Shown here piece after piece: positions 16,456 to 25,391 of a stretch of 64,000 bases of DNA (position 1 is the first letter of the stretch; every line of letters begins with the position of its first letter). The notes below the pieces were generated by a model, which made no database searches, was not told the DNA's origin, and saw only the letters and a program-made list of their open reading frames with translations. The stretch comes from CALODP01 sp942492055 (GTDB lineage: Bacteria > Bacteroidota > Ignavibacteria > Ignavibacteriales > Melioribacteraceae), in the NCBI GenBank assembly GCA_942492055.1, contig CALODP010000002.1, forward strand, positions 186,001 through 250,000, read 5' to 3'. The translations under genes were made by a program, and so were the position numbers.

Positions 16456-16988
16456 AAAAAATAGCCTACATATTCTTACTGATAGCTCTGACTTTTTGTT
16501 CGGAAGAGAAGGTAAAACCGAAGATCGATTTTTCCATTCAAGATGATAATTATCCAGTACAGGAAAGTTGGAATTCGAATATTTACTTCACAGAGGCGGG
16601 AACATTGAAGGCTGTTCTTTATTCGGATCATTTGCAAGTATTCGATAAAACCAAAGAGAAGAAGTTGAAAGGAGTAAAGATCGATTTCTTTGACGATAAT
16701 GGAAAAAGGACTTCGCAGTTAACATCGAAGAAGGGAAGAGTTGACGACAGAACCGATGATATGTTCGCTATTGACAGTGTTGTAGCAATAAACGACAGCA
16801 CCGGAACGAGACTTGAGACTGATGAGCTTATTTGGAATAACAAAAAGAGAAGAATTATTTCTGACAAGTTTGTTAGGATAACTTCACCCGAAGAGATTAT
16901 AGAAGGTTACGGTTTCGAATCGGATCAGCAGTTGAAGAATTATGTGATTTATAATATTACCTATCAAACAACCGGCAAAAAAAAATAG
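16452..16988 (+). CDS. lptC: LPS export protein LptC-like lipoprotein
   Basis: The 178-residue product begins MKKIAYIFLLIALTFC, a lipoprotein-type signal with Cys at 16, followed by a beta-rich domain with the LptC pattern (TEAGTLKAVLYSDHLQVF, then alternating strands). LptC in the Lpt bridge receives lipopolysaccharide from the inner-membrane LptBFG and hands it to LptA. In proteobacteria LptC is anchored by a helix; a lipid-anchored form is common in FCB relatives. The identity rests on the jelly-roll pattern and on its place directly before the OstA-like gene, with no gap. Confidence 0.85.
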   Translation: MKKIAYIFLLIALTFCSEEKVKPKIDFSIQDDNYPVQESWNSNIYFTEAGTLKAVLYSDHLQVFDKTKEKKLKGVKIDFFDDNGKRTSQLTSKKGRVDDRTDDMFAIDSVVAINDSTGTRLETDELIWNNKKRRIISDKFVRITSPEEIIEGYGFESDQQLKNYVIYNITYQTTGKKK

Positions 16989-18371
16989 ATGCGAAAAAGT
17001 TTATTATTTCTACTTGTATTGTTTATCGCTTCGCTATGCGTGGCTCAGAGTAAAAGCGAACCCGTACGAATTGTCGGAGATAGTCTTATCGGGCGTTCGG
17101 TAAACGGGGAAAATATTCGTGAGGTAATAGGAAATGTAATAATGACGCAGGGGGATGTACAAGTAACATGCGAAAGAGCCTTGCAATATTTAACGCGAAA
17201 CGAAGCCGAATTGATCGGTAATGTTGTTGCGGTTCAGGATACTATTACAATCCGCTCGGAACGTGGATATTATTACGGGAATACGAAAACTTCCTATACA
17301 AACAAAAGAGTATTTTTGAACGATACTCATGTAGAGTTGGAAGCAGATAGCGGTTATTATTATTTCGATGAGAACCGGGCTGATTTTTACGGTAATGTAA
17401 AGATGATGGATACTGTTAATACTCTTTCGTCGGTCAAGTTAACGTATTATAATAAAGAAAATCGGGCGGTAGCTGTCGGGAGTGTAGCGATAGAGGATAC
17501 CGCTTCAACCGTATATGCCGATAGTTTAATCCATTTCAGAGATTCCGCTTATACCGAAGGATTCAGAAATGTGATAGTGTTGAATAAGAAGAACAAAATG
17601 GCCATAACCGGTGCCGAGCTTTATAACGATAACAAGAAGAATTATTCCAAGGTAGTCGGGAATCCGGTAATGTTGCAGATTGATTCGACAAAATCGGGAA
17701 CGCTTGATACGTTGATTATTTCGTCGAAGGTGATGGAAGCCATAAAGGATAGCGGGGATGTAATGATCGCGACTGATTCGGTTAAGATTATCAGAGGAGA
17801 TTTTGCCTCCAGAACCAATCATGCGATAATGTACAGAGACGAGAATAGAATATTTACGGCAAAGAAGAAGGAAGAGAAAGTACAACCGATAATGTGGTAT
17901 TCTGAAACTCAGGTTGTCGGGGATACATTGAATATATATTTGAAAGATAAAAGACTGGATTGGATTTTCATAAAGAAGGATGCTTTTATCCTTTCTCAGA
18001 AGGAGAATCAAGATTTTCGATTCGATCAGGTTTCCGGAGATAGTTTGAAGCTCCATTTCGAAAATGACAAGTTGAATAACACAGACGTTCTTGGAAATGT
18101 ATTGAGTATCTACTTTATATTCGAGGATACCAAGCCAAACGGATTGTTGAAAGCGAGTTCCGAGAATGGTAGAATATATTTCAAAGAGAGCAAAGTAGAT
18201 GAGGTAAGGTTATTCGGATCGGTAAAAAGTGAGTATCATCCGGAGAATCTTGTTGAAGGGAATGAGAAAGATTTTACATTACCTTCATTTGTAATTCATA
18301 AAAACCGACCAAGTAAGAAAAGTGTAATTGGCAAAGAGCAGCAAAGAGCTCTTAGGCTGCTTCGGGAGTAA
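16989..18371 (+). CDS. lptA: LptA/OstA-family periplasmic LPS transport protein
   Basis: The 460-residue product has a signal peptide ending CVAQ and an OstA-like jelly-roll N-terminal half (about 25-250): repeated short strands such as EVIGNVIMTQGDVQVTCERA and NEAELIGNVVAVQDTITI. It is much longer than proteobacterial LptA (about 180 residues), having two or more OstA-type modules. It lacks the large C-terminal LptD barrel, so it should act as a soluble bridge rather than the translocon. Downstream lptB is 3 bp away. Symbol by context; the long form is often simply called OstA-like. Confidence 0.82.
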   Translation: MRKSLLFLLVLFIASLCVAQSKSEPVRIVGDSLIGRSVNGENIREVIGNVIMTQGDVQVTCERALQYLTRNEAELIGNVVAVQDTITIRSERGYYYGNTKTSYTNKRVFLNDTHVELEADSGYYYFDENRADFYGNVKMMDTVNTLSSVKLTYYNKENRAVAVGSVAIEDTASTVYADSLIHFRDSAYTEGFRNVIVLNKKNKMAITGAELYNDNKKNYSKVVGNPVMLQIDSTKSGTLDTLIISSKVMEAIKDSGDVMIATDSVKIIRGDFASRTNHAIMYRDENRIFTAKKKEEKVQPIMWYSETQVVGDTLNIYLKDKRLDWIFIKKDAFILSQKENQDFRFDQVSGDSLKLHFENDKLNNTDVLGNVLSIYFIFEDTKPNGLLKASSENGRIYFKESKVDEVRLFGSVKSEYHPENLVEGNEKDFTLPSFVIHKNRPSKKSVIGKEQQRALRLLRE

Positions 18372-18374
18372 TTT

Positions 18375-19118
18375 ATGGGAAATATACTAACACTCAAGAG
18401 TGAAAATTTAATAAAGATATATAAGAAGCGAAAAGTTGTAAAAGGAGTCTCAGTAAAAGTACAGCAAGGAGAGATAGTCGGTTTACTGGGACCGAACGGA
18501 GCGGGAAAGACTACAACCTTTTACATGATAGTAGGGATGATAAAGCCGAACGGGGGTAATGTATTCTTAGAGGAGAAAGAGATTACCAATGAGCCTATGT
18601 ATAATAGAGCAAGAATGGGTATAGGCTATTTACCTCAAGAAGCATCGGTGTTCCGTAGGTTATCCGTTGAGGATAATATTATGGCGGTTCTTCAGATGCA
18701 AAATATTTCCAACACAGCCAGAAAAGAAAAGCAAGAGCAATTGTTGGAAGAGTTGAGCATTACCCACATAAGAAAGAGTTTGGGTTTTCAATTGAGTGGT
18801 GGGGAGAGAAGAAGAACGGAGATCGCGAGAGCATTGGCCACGAATCCCAAATTCATATTGTTGGATGAACCTTTTGCGGGAGTAGATCCGATTGCTGTTG
18901 AGGATATTATGTCGATCGTCGCGAATTTGAAACATAAAGGGATTGGAATACTTATTACAGACCACAATGTTCATGAGACATTGAGTATTGTGGACAGAGC
19001 TTATATACTTATTGACGGTAATATTTTCAAAGACGGAACCGCGATGCAATTAGCCGAAGATCCTGAAGTGAGGAAACTTTATTTGGGCGAGAAATTCAAG
19101 CTAGACAGATACGAGTAA
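18375..19118 (+). CDS. lptB: LPS export ABC transporter ATPase
   Basis: LptB powers extraction of LPS from the inner membrane through LptF and LptG, which are not in this window. The 247-residue protein has Walker A GPNGAGKTT (about 36-44), the Q-loop GYLPQEASVF, signature LSGGERRR, Walker B FILLDEPFAGVDP and switch ITDHNV, all close to classical LptB. A ribosome site GGGAG precedes it. It ends 4 bp from the stop of a convergent small ORF. Confidence 0.96.
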   Translation: MGNILTLKSENLIKIYKKRKVVKGVSVKVQQGEIVGLLGPNGAGKTTTFYMIVGMIKPNGGNVFLEEKEITNEPMYNRARMGIGYLPQEASVFRRLSVEDNIMAVLQMQNISNTARKEKQEQLLEELSITHIRKSLGFQLSGGERRRTEIARALATNPKFILLDEPFAGVDPIAVEDIMSIVANLKHKGIGILITDHNVHETLSIVDRAYILIDGNIFKDGTAMQLAEDPEVRKLYLGEKFKLDRYE

Positions 19119-19121
19119 AAA

Positions 19122-19292
19122 TTACTCTAGTATATAAGTAAGTATTATTATAGAGAGAATTATAAGAAAGGCGCCGATTCGCAAAATGTTGCGCAATCGG
19201 CGTTTTAATTTTATTCTTTTTTCAATATCGATCAGTTCTTTAGGGTTCGATTGAAAATCACCTTGAGCAATATTCCATTCTTCCTTTTTCAT
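19122..19292 (-). CDS. Small single-helix membrane protein downstream of the aldehyde dehydrogenase
   Basis: A 56-codon ORF starts with ATG (19292-19290), 16 bases after the aldehyde dehydrogenase stop, with GGAAA as a modest ribosome site. The product begins MKKEEWNIAQGDF, has a strongly basic middle (KRIKLKRRLRN), and ends in a membrane helix (IGAFLIILSIIILTYIL), so positive-inside orientation is expected. The sequence 19172-19202 that forms the strong hairpin after lptB is translated here as the RRLRNILRIG segment. I do not recognise a family. Coding is supported by position, composition and helix, not by homology. Confidence 0.6.
   Translation of the reverse strand: MKKEEWNIAQGDFQSNPKELIDIEKRIKLKRRLRNILRIGAFLIILSIIILTYILE
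19172..19206 (+). terminator. Rho-independent terminator of the kds-lpt operon
   Basis: CGCCGATT (19172-19179) pairs with AATCGGCG (19195-19202), extended inside by CGCAA/TTGCG around AATG, giving a 13-bp stem with one bulge. TTTT follows at 19203-19206. It lies 53 bases after lptB and within the convergent small ORF. Confidence 0.85.
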
Positions 19293-19307
19293 GATCAAGA
19301 TTTCCGG

Positions 19308-20906
19308 TTATTTGTTAAACTCCCTGATAATCTTATCTATTTCATCCGAAGAAATTCCGCTGCCGAATTGTCCTTTTTGCTTTTCCACAATCGGTTTTTG
19401 TTTTTGAGTCGGTTCGAAACCGGAAACATTCGGATTCCCTGCTCTCTGACGAAGGCGTTCTTCTATTTGTTGGAGGAAACCACCTTTATTCATATTCGTA
19501 GGAACATTATTAACTTTCATATCTCTGCCGAGTGAGTTAACCGAATTTCCTTTGTTGATCGGATTAACTTCGAATGCCAAAGTTTTCACATTCATCAAAT
19601 GCTTGGCTGTAACATTTTCGGAAACAATTGATCCGCCCCACGTTCCGACACCCAATGTGAGAGAAGGATTAAGAGCGGTAGTATAACCAACTGCGCCAAG
19701 AGAACTGAGAGAATTAACAACGATTCTGAAAGCAGGTTTCTCGAGGGCAAACTTCATTATTATTTCCTGGTCGTTGGAGTGGATAGAAAGAGTATGTCCG
19801 ACACCGCCGAATTCCAATAACTCAATGCAACGATGGCACCCTTCCAACCAGCCATCAGCAGTATAGAAGGCAAGGATGGGGGAGAGCTTTTCCATTGATA
19901 AAGGTTCGTGCGCGCCGACAGAATCGCAGAAGGCAACTATAGCACGAGTATCGCTTGGCACTGAAAAACCGGCGTATTTGGCTATATAAGTGGCAGCGCG
20001 CCCAACGATTTCGGGGTTTATTCTGCCATCCTTAACGATAGCTTTTTCCAAAAGAATTTTTTCGGAATCACTAACGAAATAACATCCTGCTTTTTTCGCT
20101 TCTATTATTACTTGTTCTTTTATAGGACGATCTACAATCATTGCCTGCTCGGATGAACAGAGGGTTCCGTAGTCGAAGGTTGTTCCGGCTACTATATCTT
20201 TAACAGCTTTAGGAACATCAGCAGTCTTTTCAATAAACGAAGGGACATTTCCCGCGCCCACACCGTAAGCAGGAGTCCCGGCACTATAAGCGGCTTTAAC
20301 CATAGGGTTACTACCTGTAGCCAGAATAACCGCAGTATTGTCGTTCTTCATTAATTCTTCAGTCCCCTGAATTGAAGGGATTGTCATGTGGCGAATTAAA
20401 CCTTTAGGAGCGCCTGCTTGTTCAGCTGCATCTCTCACAACTTTCAGAGCTTCGGTTGTACAATTGATTGCTTTAGGGTGAGGGGAAGCTACAATAGCGT
20501 TTCTGCATTTAAGTGAAATAATCGATTTGAACATCGCCGTCGAAGTCGGATTAGTAGAAGGAATCAGAGCGGCAACAACTCCCATCGGCTCTGCAATCCG
20601 GACAATTTTCCCGTCATGTTCGGTTGAAATAATACCGACGGTTTTCAAATTCTTGATTGATTCATAAACATTTTTTGTACTGAATTGGTTTTTCAGAAGT
20701 TTATCTTCCCAGCGTCCGAATCCGGTTTCTTCATTTGCCATTTTAGCCAATCTTTCAGCTTCGGCATAGCCCGCGTCGGCCATTGCTTTTACGATCTTAT
20801 CTACTTGGGATTGGTTGAAGTGTTTGAATTCAAGTTGAGCTTCCTTTGCAGCTTGTATGATCTCTCTAACTTCTTGGATTGATTGAAGGTCTTTATCAAG
20901 AGCCAT
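19308..20906 (-). CDS. CoA-acylating aldehyde dehydrogenase with C-terminal peptide tail
   Basis: The enzyme family converts an aldehyde, CoA and NAD+ to acyl-CoA, or the reverse. The 532-residue product starts at the ATG ending at 20906, preceded by GAGGAG at good spacing, rather than at the longer in-frame start. The catalytic Cys250 lies in GTLCSSEQ, and EPMGVVAALIPSTNPTST matches the AdhE N-terminal/EutE/PduP group. After the core (ending near 455) come a Pro/Gln linker and a final short amphipathic helix, SSDEIDKIIREF, resembling encapsulation peptides of microcompartment cargo. No shell hexamer or alcohol dehydrogenase gene is adjacent. It could instead be a free acetaldehyde or butyraldehyde dehydrogenase. 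Confidence 0.9.
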   Translation of the reverse strand: MALDKDLQSIQEVREIIQAAKEAQLEFKHFNQSQVDKIVKAMADAGYAEAERLAKMANEETGFGRWEDKLLKNQFSTKNVYESIKNLKTVGIISTEHDGKIVRIAEPMGVVAALIPSTNPTSTAMFKSIISLKCRNAIVASPHPKAINCTTEALKVVRDAAEQAGAPKGLIRHMTIPSIQGTEELMKNDNTAVILATGSNPMVKAAYSAGTPAYGVGAGNVPSFIEKTADVPKAVKDIVAGTTFDYGTLCSSEQAMIVDRPIKEQVIIEAKKAGCYFVSDSEKILLEKAIVKDGRINPEIVGRAATYIAKYAGFSVPSDTRAIVAFCDSVGAHEPLSMEKLSPILAFYTADGWLEGCHRCIELLEFGGVGHTLSIHSNDQEIIMKFALEKPAFRIVVNSLSSLGAVGYTTALNPSLTLGVGTWGGSIVSENVTAKHLMNVKTLAFEVNPINKGNSVNSLGRDMKVNNVPTNMNKGGFLQQIEERLRQRAGNPNVSGFEPTQKQKPIVEKQKGQFGSGISSDEIDKIIREFNK

Positions 20907-20992
20907 ATTTCTCCTCATTTTCAATTTCGGAGTTTAATTTAATCATAGGGGAGATAAACCGCAATAATTTATACGCCAATACGAATATGAAT

Positions 20993-21739
20993 TTACTTCA
21001 AAAGTTCTTTCAATTTATTATATCCGCTTCTGCTTACCGGTAATTCGGTATTGTTTTTTAGGCGGGCATAATAAGAGGCTTTTTCTTTGAGAAAAATCTC
21101 ACTAAGAAAATTCAAGTTAATAATGAAGGAACGGTGTATTCGTACAAAACCATTTTCCGGAAGATTATCTTCGTAGTATTTCATTCGCTTTTGTTTGAGG
21201 AAATTTCCTTTTTCCGAAATAACATTTACGTAATCATCCTGCGCCTCAAGATAGAGGACTTCTTCAATCGGAAGGACTATAATAGTACCGTTTTTCTTAA
21301 CAATAATTCTATCAATAAATTGATCGTTAGTTTGAGTGTGCACCTCAAGCTCGGAGTATTTTTGCTCAACACCATTTTCGGGGGGCATGTTTTTAATTGC
21401 TTTTGATAATGCGGAATCGAAACGTTCTTTGGAAAAAGGTTTTAATAAATAATCGATAGCGTTTACCTCGAAAGCTTTAATAGCAAATTCATCATAAGCG
21501 GTTGTGAATATAATATTATAAGGCTGTTCGAGTAATTCCAACATTTCGAATCCGGTAAGCTTGGGCATTTGAATATCCAGAAAAACTATGTCAGGGGATT
21601 TATCGACAATAGCTTTATATCCTTCGAAACCATTAGGGCATTCCGCAACAATTTCGATATCCTTATCTTTCAGATAGTTCTTTATTATTTCGCGAGCTAG
21701 GTGCTCATCATCTATTATTATTACTTTTGGTGCATTCAT
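20993..21739 (-). CDS. LytTR-family response regulator
   Basis: The 248-residue protein has an N-terminal receiver domain (about 5-118: acidic pair D10-D11, phospho-acceptor D55 in FLDIQMP, Thr/Lys switch with K100 in LLKPF) and a C-terminal LytTR DNA-binding domain (about 140-245, with LYLEAQDDYVNV and FVRIHRSFIIN). It lies 12 bp after the LytS-like kinase gene and is the last gene of a four-gene minus-strand unit. Likely targets are the envelope genes of its own operon; no operator could be assigned. Confidence 0.94.
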   Translation of the reverse strand: MNAPKVIIIDDEHLAREIIKNYLKDKDIEIVAECPNGFEGYKAIVDKSPDIVFLDIQMPKLTGFEMLELLEQPYNIIFTTAYDEFAIKAFEVNAIDYLLKPFSKERFDSALSKAIKNMPPENGVEQKYSELEVHTQTNDQFIDRIIVKKNGTIIVLPIEEVLYLEAQDDYVNVISEKGNFLKQKRMKYYEDNLPENGFVRIHRSFIINLNFLSEIFLKEKASYYARLKNNTELPVSRSGYNKLKELLK

Positions 21740-21751
21740 AGCATAATTCTC

Positions 21752-22795
21752 TTATTGATTTAACGGGATTTTCAATTCAACTGTAAAGACAGAATCATTT
21801 TTAGAATATGTTAATAGATTATCTGTATTGTAGAGCAGCTTCAATCTACTGTTTGAATTGCTAAGTCCTATTCCTTTTCCTTTGCGCGGGATCGCGTTGG
21901 GGTCGTAATTATTTGTAACAGTAATGATCATATATTTTTCGTTTACTACGCAGTTCAAATTGATCTCAATCTGTTCCGTTGATTCGTAAACAGCATGTTT
22001 GATAATATTTTCGAAGATAGGTTGCAAAATCATATTGGGTACATTGATATTGCCGCACTCCATTTGAAAATTTTCATTGAACACAAAGTGATTTTCAAAT
22101 CGCACCATTTCTATATCGAGATAAGTTTTTATATTTTTCAATTCATCGGATAGAGTAACAAACTTTTTATCATTTCTTGAAAGTGTATTTCTCATGTAAT
22201 CGGAAAGTTTAATTGTCATTTCCCTGGCTTTATCCGGAGCAATTAAGGTTAAAGAGGATATCGAATTGAGGCTATTAAAAATAAAGTGAGGATTCAATTG
22301 ATATTTGAGAGTTTTTAATTCGGCTTCTTTCAACTGAGCGTTCAATTCCGATTCCCTAAGTTCCTTTTCTCTGAAGTTATTGTAATAAACAATAACATTA
22401 ACCAAGGCGACGATAAAGAGATAGAAGAATATTCCGAAAATGAATCTCCATGAAAATGTTTTATCAAGCACACCGTAGTAATCTGAAAACAAATGGGATA
22501 ATATAAAGTACGCGGAATATGCACAAATAAAAGAGACAGTAAAAGCGGCCGCAATGTGGTTAAGTAGCACTTTAGTTACAGAGTGGCTTTCCGGGGAGAT
22601 AAAGCGCGCCGGATACCACAGAGTAAATCCCAAAAAGAAAATAATAATATTACTAATAAGACTATCTCCAAAGGCATGGGAGTGACTTATGCTGAGGTAG
22701 CTAGTTAGTAAAAAGTAGTTGGCTATTGCGATTACAAGCATAGTAATCGAATAGCCAAACAAAATAAATCTATTATTGATAAAAGGATTCTGCAT
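21752..22795 (-). CDS. LytS/YehU-type sensor histidine kinase
   Basis: The 347-residue product has four hydrophobic helices in residues about 10-135, then a short coiled coil, then the His-kinase domain of the LytS group with H170 in LNPHFIFNSLNS. The ATPase part shows the N box (N263 in FENIIKHAV) and the Gly box GKGIGLSN (306-313). There is no separate periplasmic sensor, so signal reception is probably intramembrane. It is 6 bp after the LiaF-like gene and directly precedes its LytTR regulator. Confidence 0.93.
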   Translation of the reverse strand: MQNPFINNRFILFGYSITMLVIAIANYFLLTSYLSISHSHAFGDSLISNIIIFFLGFTLWYPARFISPESHSVTKVLLNHIAAAFTVSFICAYSAYFILSHLFSDYYGVLDKTFSWRFIFGIFFYLFIVALVNVIVYYNNFREKELRESELNAQLKEAELKTLKYQLNPHFIFNSLNSISSLTLIAPDKAREMTIKLSDYMRNTLSRNDKKFVTLSDELKNIKTYLDIEMVRFENHFVFNENFQMECGNINVPNMILQPIFENIIKHAVYESTEQIEINLNCVVNEKYMIITVTNNYDPNAIPRKGKGIGLSNSNSRLKLLYNTDNLLTYSKNDSVFTVELKIPLNQ

Positions 22796-22800
22796 AATGA

Positions 22801-23565
22801 TTAATTCTTAATTTCTCCGCCACCGAAAAGAACAAATCCTTTAATAACAAGGACCCGATCTTCGTTGTATTTTATTGAGGCATCTTTTCTTCTCAGATCT
22901 TCAAAACCTCCGAATATAGATACAACATTTATCACAACTTTCCAATCGCGAGGTACATAAATATTGGTTGCGCCGAGAACCGAAATGGTTTCCAGAAACT
23001 GACGCCCCGGAGCTAGTTTGCAATCGAGTAAATCAATAGAATTACTTCCTAAGATAGAGATTATTTTTCCGCCTCGAAAATTATCCGATTCGTAGAATTT
23101 TTTCCCGCTACTCATAATGGAAGTATCATCAATATAGTCATCATCTATTCTTGAGTGAGAATGAGACTGACGATCCTCTTCGTAGATCTCTTCGTATTCC
23201 GCTTCGTCGGAAAATTTATTTTGGGCTTTAGGTTCAATTCGTTTATCTCTTTTCCAAATAATGTATAATCCGAAAGCAATCAGAATAACAGGCCAGTAAT
23301 CGGCCAAAATTCTACCGGCATGAAAATGATAATGCCTTGATAGAAGGAAGAAAGCACCAAGCCCGAGAAACAGATACCCTGCGAAACTGTCCTTAGAGCC
23401 AGATAGAATAATGATCCCTATTATAATTAAGATTGTGGGCCACGATAATAGGAAAGATAAGATATTAAAAGGGATAAAAAGGATATCGAAATTATCGACT
23501 AATAATAGCACACCGATAAGAACGATAATAATTCCCAGTATGTTCGAACTGTTATTGCGTTGCAT
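22801..23565 (-). CDS. LiaF-like membrane protein, copy 2
   Basis: The 254-residue product has about four hydrophobic segments in its first 110 residues (DUF5668/LiaI-like), an acidic His-rich linker, and a C-terminal beta-rich domain (about 160-250) with FRGGKIISILGSNSIDL and WKVVINVVSIFGGF, matching the LiaF C-terminal domain of cell-wall-active antibiotic responses. LiaF-type proteins hold sensor kinases in check. It is a tandem relative of the gene at 23581-24258 and lies just before the kinase gene, so it may modulate LytS-like signalling; that is inference. Confidence 0.82.
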   Translation of the reverse strand: MQRNNSSNILGIIIVLIGVLLLVDNFDILFIPFNILSFLLSWPTILIIIGIIILSGSKDSFAGYLFLGLGAFFLLSRHYHFHAGRILADYWPVILIAFGLYIIWKRDKRIEPKAQNKFSDEAEYEEIYEEDRQSHSHSRIDDDYIDDTSIMSSGKKFYESDNFRGGKIISILGSNSIDLLDCKLAPGRQFLETISVLGATNIYVPRDWKVVINVVSIFGGFEDLRRKDASIKYNEDRVLVIKGFVLFGGGEIKN

Positions 23566-23580
23566 GATTTATCTCCGATT

Positions 23581-24258
23581 TTAATTTGATTTTATTTCTC
23601 CGCCACCGAGAATTACAAGACCTTTGATTACCAGAACTTTTTCATCAGATTGACTTTGGTCTCTACTTAAATGGCGTTCGTCTGAGAAACCGCCGAGTAT
23701 AGGAACAATATCAAACTCGATTTTCCAATCGGCCGGAACAGTAATAGTAATGCCACCGAAGAGAACGAGAATATCAAGATAATTTCTTCCGTCGGTCAGA
23801 TCGGAGTCTTGCAGATCAATTTCAGATCCGCCGAAAATCGCGAGCATTTTTCCCCCTGAAAAATTATTTGTTTGATAGTTTTTCTTTCCTCCTCCGAAAA
23901 TGGCTGTTTCCTCGATATATTCATTATGGAAATAGTTCTCTTCATTCTCCTTCTCTTTAGAAGTAGGCTTTTTTTTATGATTTTTGATAAGAATCAATAT
24001 ACCGGCACCTATTATAAAAATCGGCCACATTTCCGGGACTATAGATATCAACCATAGAAAAAGGAAGAAGATACCGGTTGTTTTGTTCTTGGAATTAATA
24101 AGAAGAATAATTCCAATAACTAACAAAAGAGTCGGCCAGATCATTATATCATCGATGATATGAGTGGGAATAATATTCAAAGTATCCAAAAGGAAGATTG
24201 AACCGATAAGTACAAATAGTATTCCGATCCAATTTCTAGTGTTGCTTTTTCTTTCCAT
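23581..24258 (-). CDS. LiaF-like membrane protein, copy 1
   Basis: The 225-residue product shares layout with the next gene: hydrophobic N-terminal half with WIGILFVLIGSIFLLD and a C-terminal domain with SGGKMLAIFGGSEIDL, ILVLFGGITITVPADWK and KVLVIKGLVILGGGEIK. It is the first gene of the four-gene unit, so promoter elements should lie at 24259-24395 in the divergent space before the potassium-channel gene. The tandem pair looks like an old duplication, since identity is moderate and lengths differ by 29 residues. Confidence 0.82.
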   Translation of the reverse strand: MERKSNTRNWIGILFVLIGSIFLLDTLNIIPTHIIDDIMIWPTLLLVIGIILLINSKNKTTGIFFLFLWLISIVPEMWPIFIIGAGILILIKNHKKKPTSKEKENEENYFHNEYIEETAIFGGGKKNYQTNNFSGGKMLAIFGGSEIDLQDSDLTDGRNYLDILVLFGGITITVPADWKIEFDIVPILGGFSDERHLSRDQSQSDEKVLVIKGLVILGGGEIKSN

Positions 24259-24395
24259 AATAAAACTCCGATAAAATTATTTTCTATGCAAAGATATTTT
24301 CAATTATATTTAATGGGTATAATTTATCGGTGAACGGACAATAGTTCTCGGTAAATAACATTCTATCTTCCGCCAATAAGGAATAACATCATCTG

Positions 24396-25391
24396 ATGCG
24401 AAAAGTAATAGCACAAATCAAAGTCGGTTTAGGGATACTCTTTCTAATAATATTAATAGGTACGGTGGGCTTCGAGATCATCGAGGAAGAGTGGAATTTG
24501 TTGGATTCGTTTTACATGACCATCATTACGGTTACTACAACGGGGTTTCAGGAAGTGCATCCACTTTCTCCGGCTGGACGCTTATTAACAGTATTTTTAA
24601 TTGTTTCGGGTGTGTTGACAATAGCGTATATAGGTGGAAAAGGGGCGCAATTATTGATTGAAAAACAAATTTTTCGGAGAAGAAGAATGGGAAAGCTTTT
24701 GGAAGTAATGGCCAATCATTATGTAGTATGCGGATACGGAAGAATGGGAAAACAAATTTGCGAATCCCTAAAAGATACCAAAGAGCTTTTCGTAGTAATT
24801 GAAAATGACGAAAATAAGATTGCTCAACTAGAAGAACAAGAGATGATGTATGTAAAGGGGGACGCAACAAACGATGATATTTTAGTAAGTGCCGGAGTAG
24901 CAAGGGCCAAAGGATTAGTAGCGGTTGTAAGAACCGACGCTGAAAATGTTTTTACTACATTATCTGCAAAAGAACTGAATCCGAAATTATTTGTCGTAGC
25001 CAGAGCTATTGAGGAAGGGAGTGAGTCGAAATTAAAAAAAGCCGGTGCTGACAGAGTCGTACTGCCATATGAGTTAGGGGGGAACAGAATGGTTCAACTT
25101 CTTCTTCGCCCGGGAGTAATAGATTTCATAGATAGTGTAGCGAGGAATAAAGATGTAGATATCAGCTTGGAAGAATTAACAATAAGCAATTCTTCCTCTC
25201 TGATAGGATTGTCTTTGGCGGAATCTCCTGTAAAAAAAGAGTTTAATATTATGATTGTGGCAATAATACGGAAAGACGGAAGTTTTATATATAATCCCCA
25301 ATCCTCAATTAGATTAGAAGACGGGGATAAATTAATTGCGATTGGGGAAAGTGATAATTTGCATAAACTTACCGAAAAATGCGGAGAATAA
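24396..25391 (+). CDS. Two-helix potassium-channel protein with RCK (TrkA-N/TrkA-C) domains
   Basis: The 331-residue protein has a first membrane helix (about 8-26), a pore loop with MTIITVTTTGFQEVHPLS, a second helix (about 63-82), then a Rossmann TrkA-N domain starting VVCGYGRMGKQI (about 108) and a TrkA-C domain at about 245-330. This is the MthK-like layout: four subunits form a K+ pore gated by ligand binding to RCK domains. The filter reads T-T-G-F-Q (residues 48-52) in place of T-V-G-Y-G, so selectivity should not be assumed. It diverges from the LiaF-like unit and converges on rmuC with stops 2 bp apart. Confidence 0.88.
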   Translation: MRKVIAQIKVGLGILFLIILIGTVGFEIIEEEWNLLDSFYMTIITVTTTGFQEVHPLSPAGRLLTVFLIVSGVLTIAYIGGKGAQLLIEKQIFRRRRMGKLLEVMANHYVVCGYGRMGKQICESLKDTKELFVVIENDENKIAQLEEQEMMYVKGDATNDDILVSAGVARAKGLVAVVRTDAENVFTTLSAKELNPKLFVVARAIEEGSESKLKKAGADRVVLPYELGGNRMVQLLLRPGVIDFIDSVARNKDVDISLEELTISNSSSLIGLSLAESPVKKEFNIMIVAIIRKDGSFIYNPQSSIRLEDGDKLIAIGESDNLHKLTEKCGE

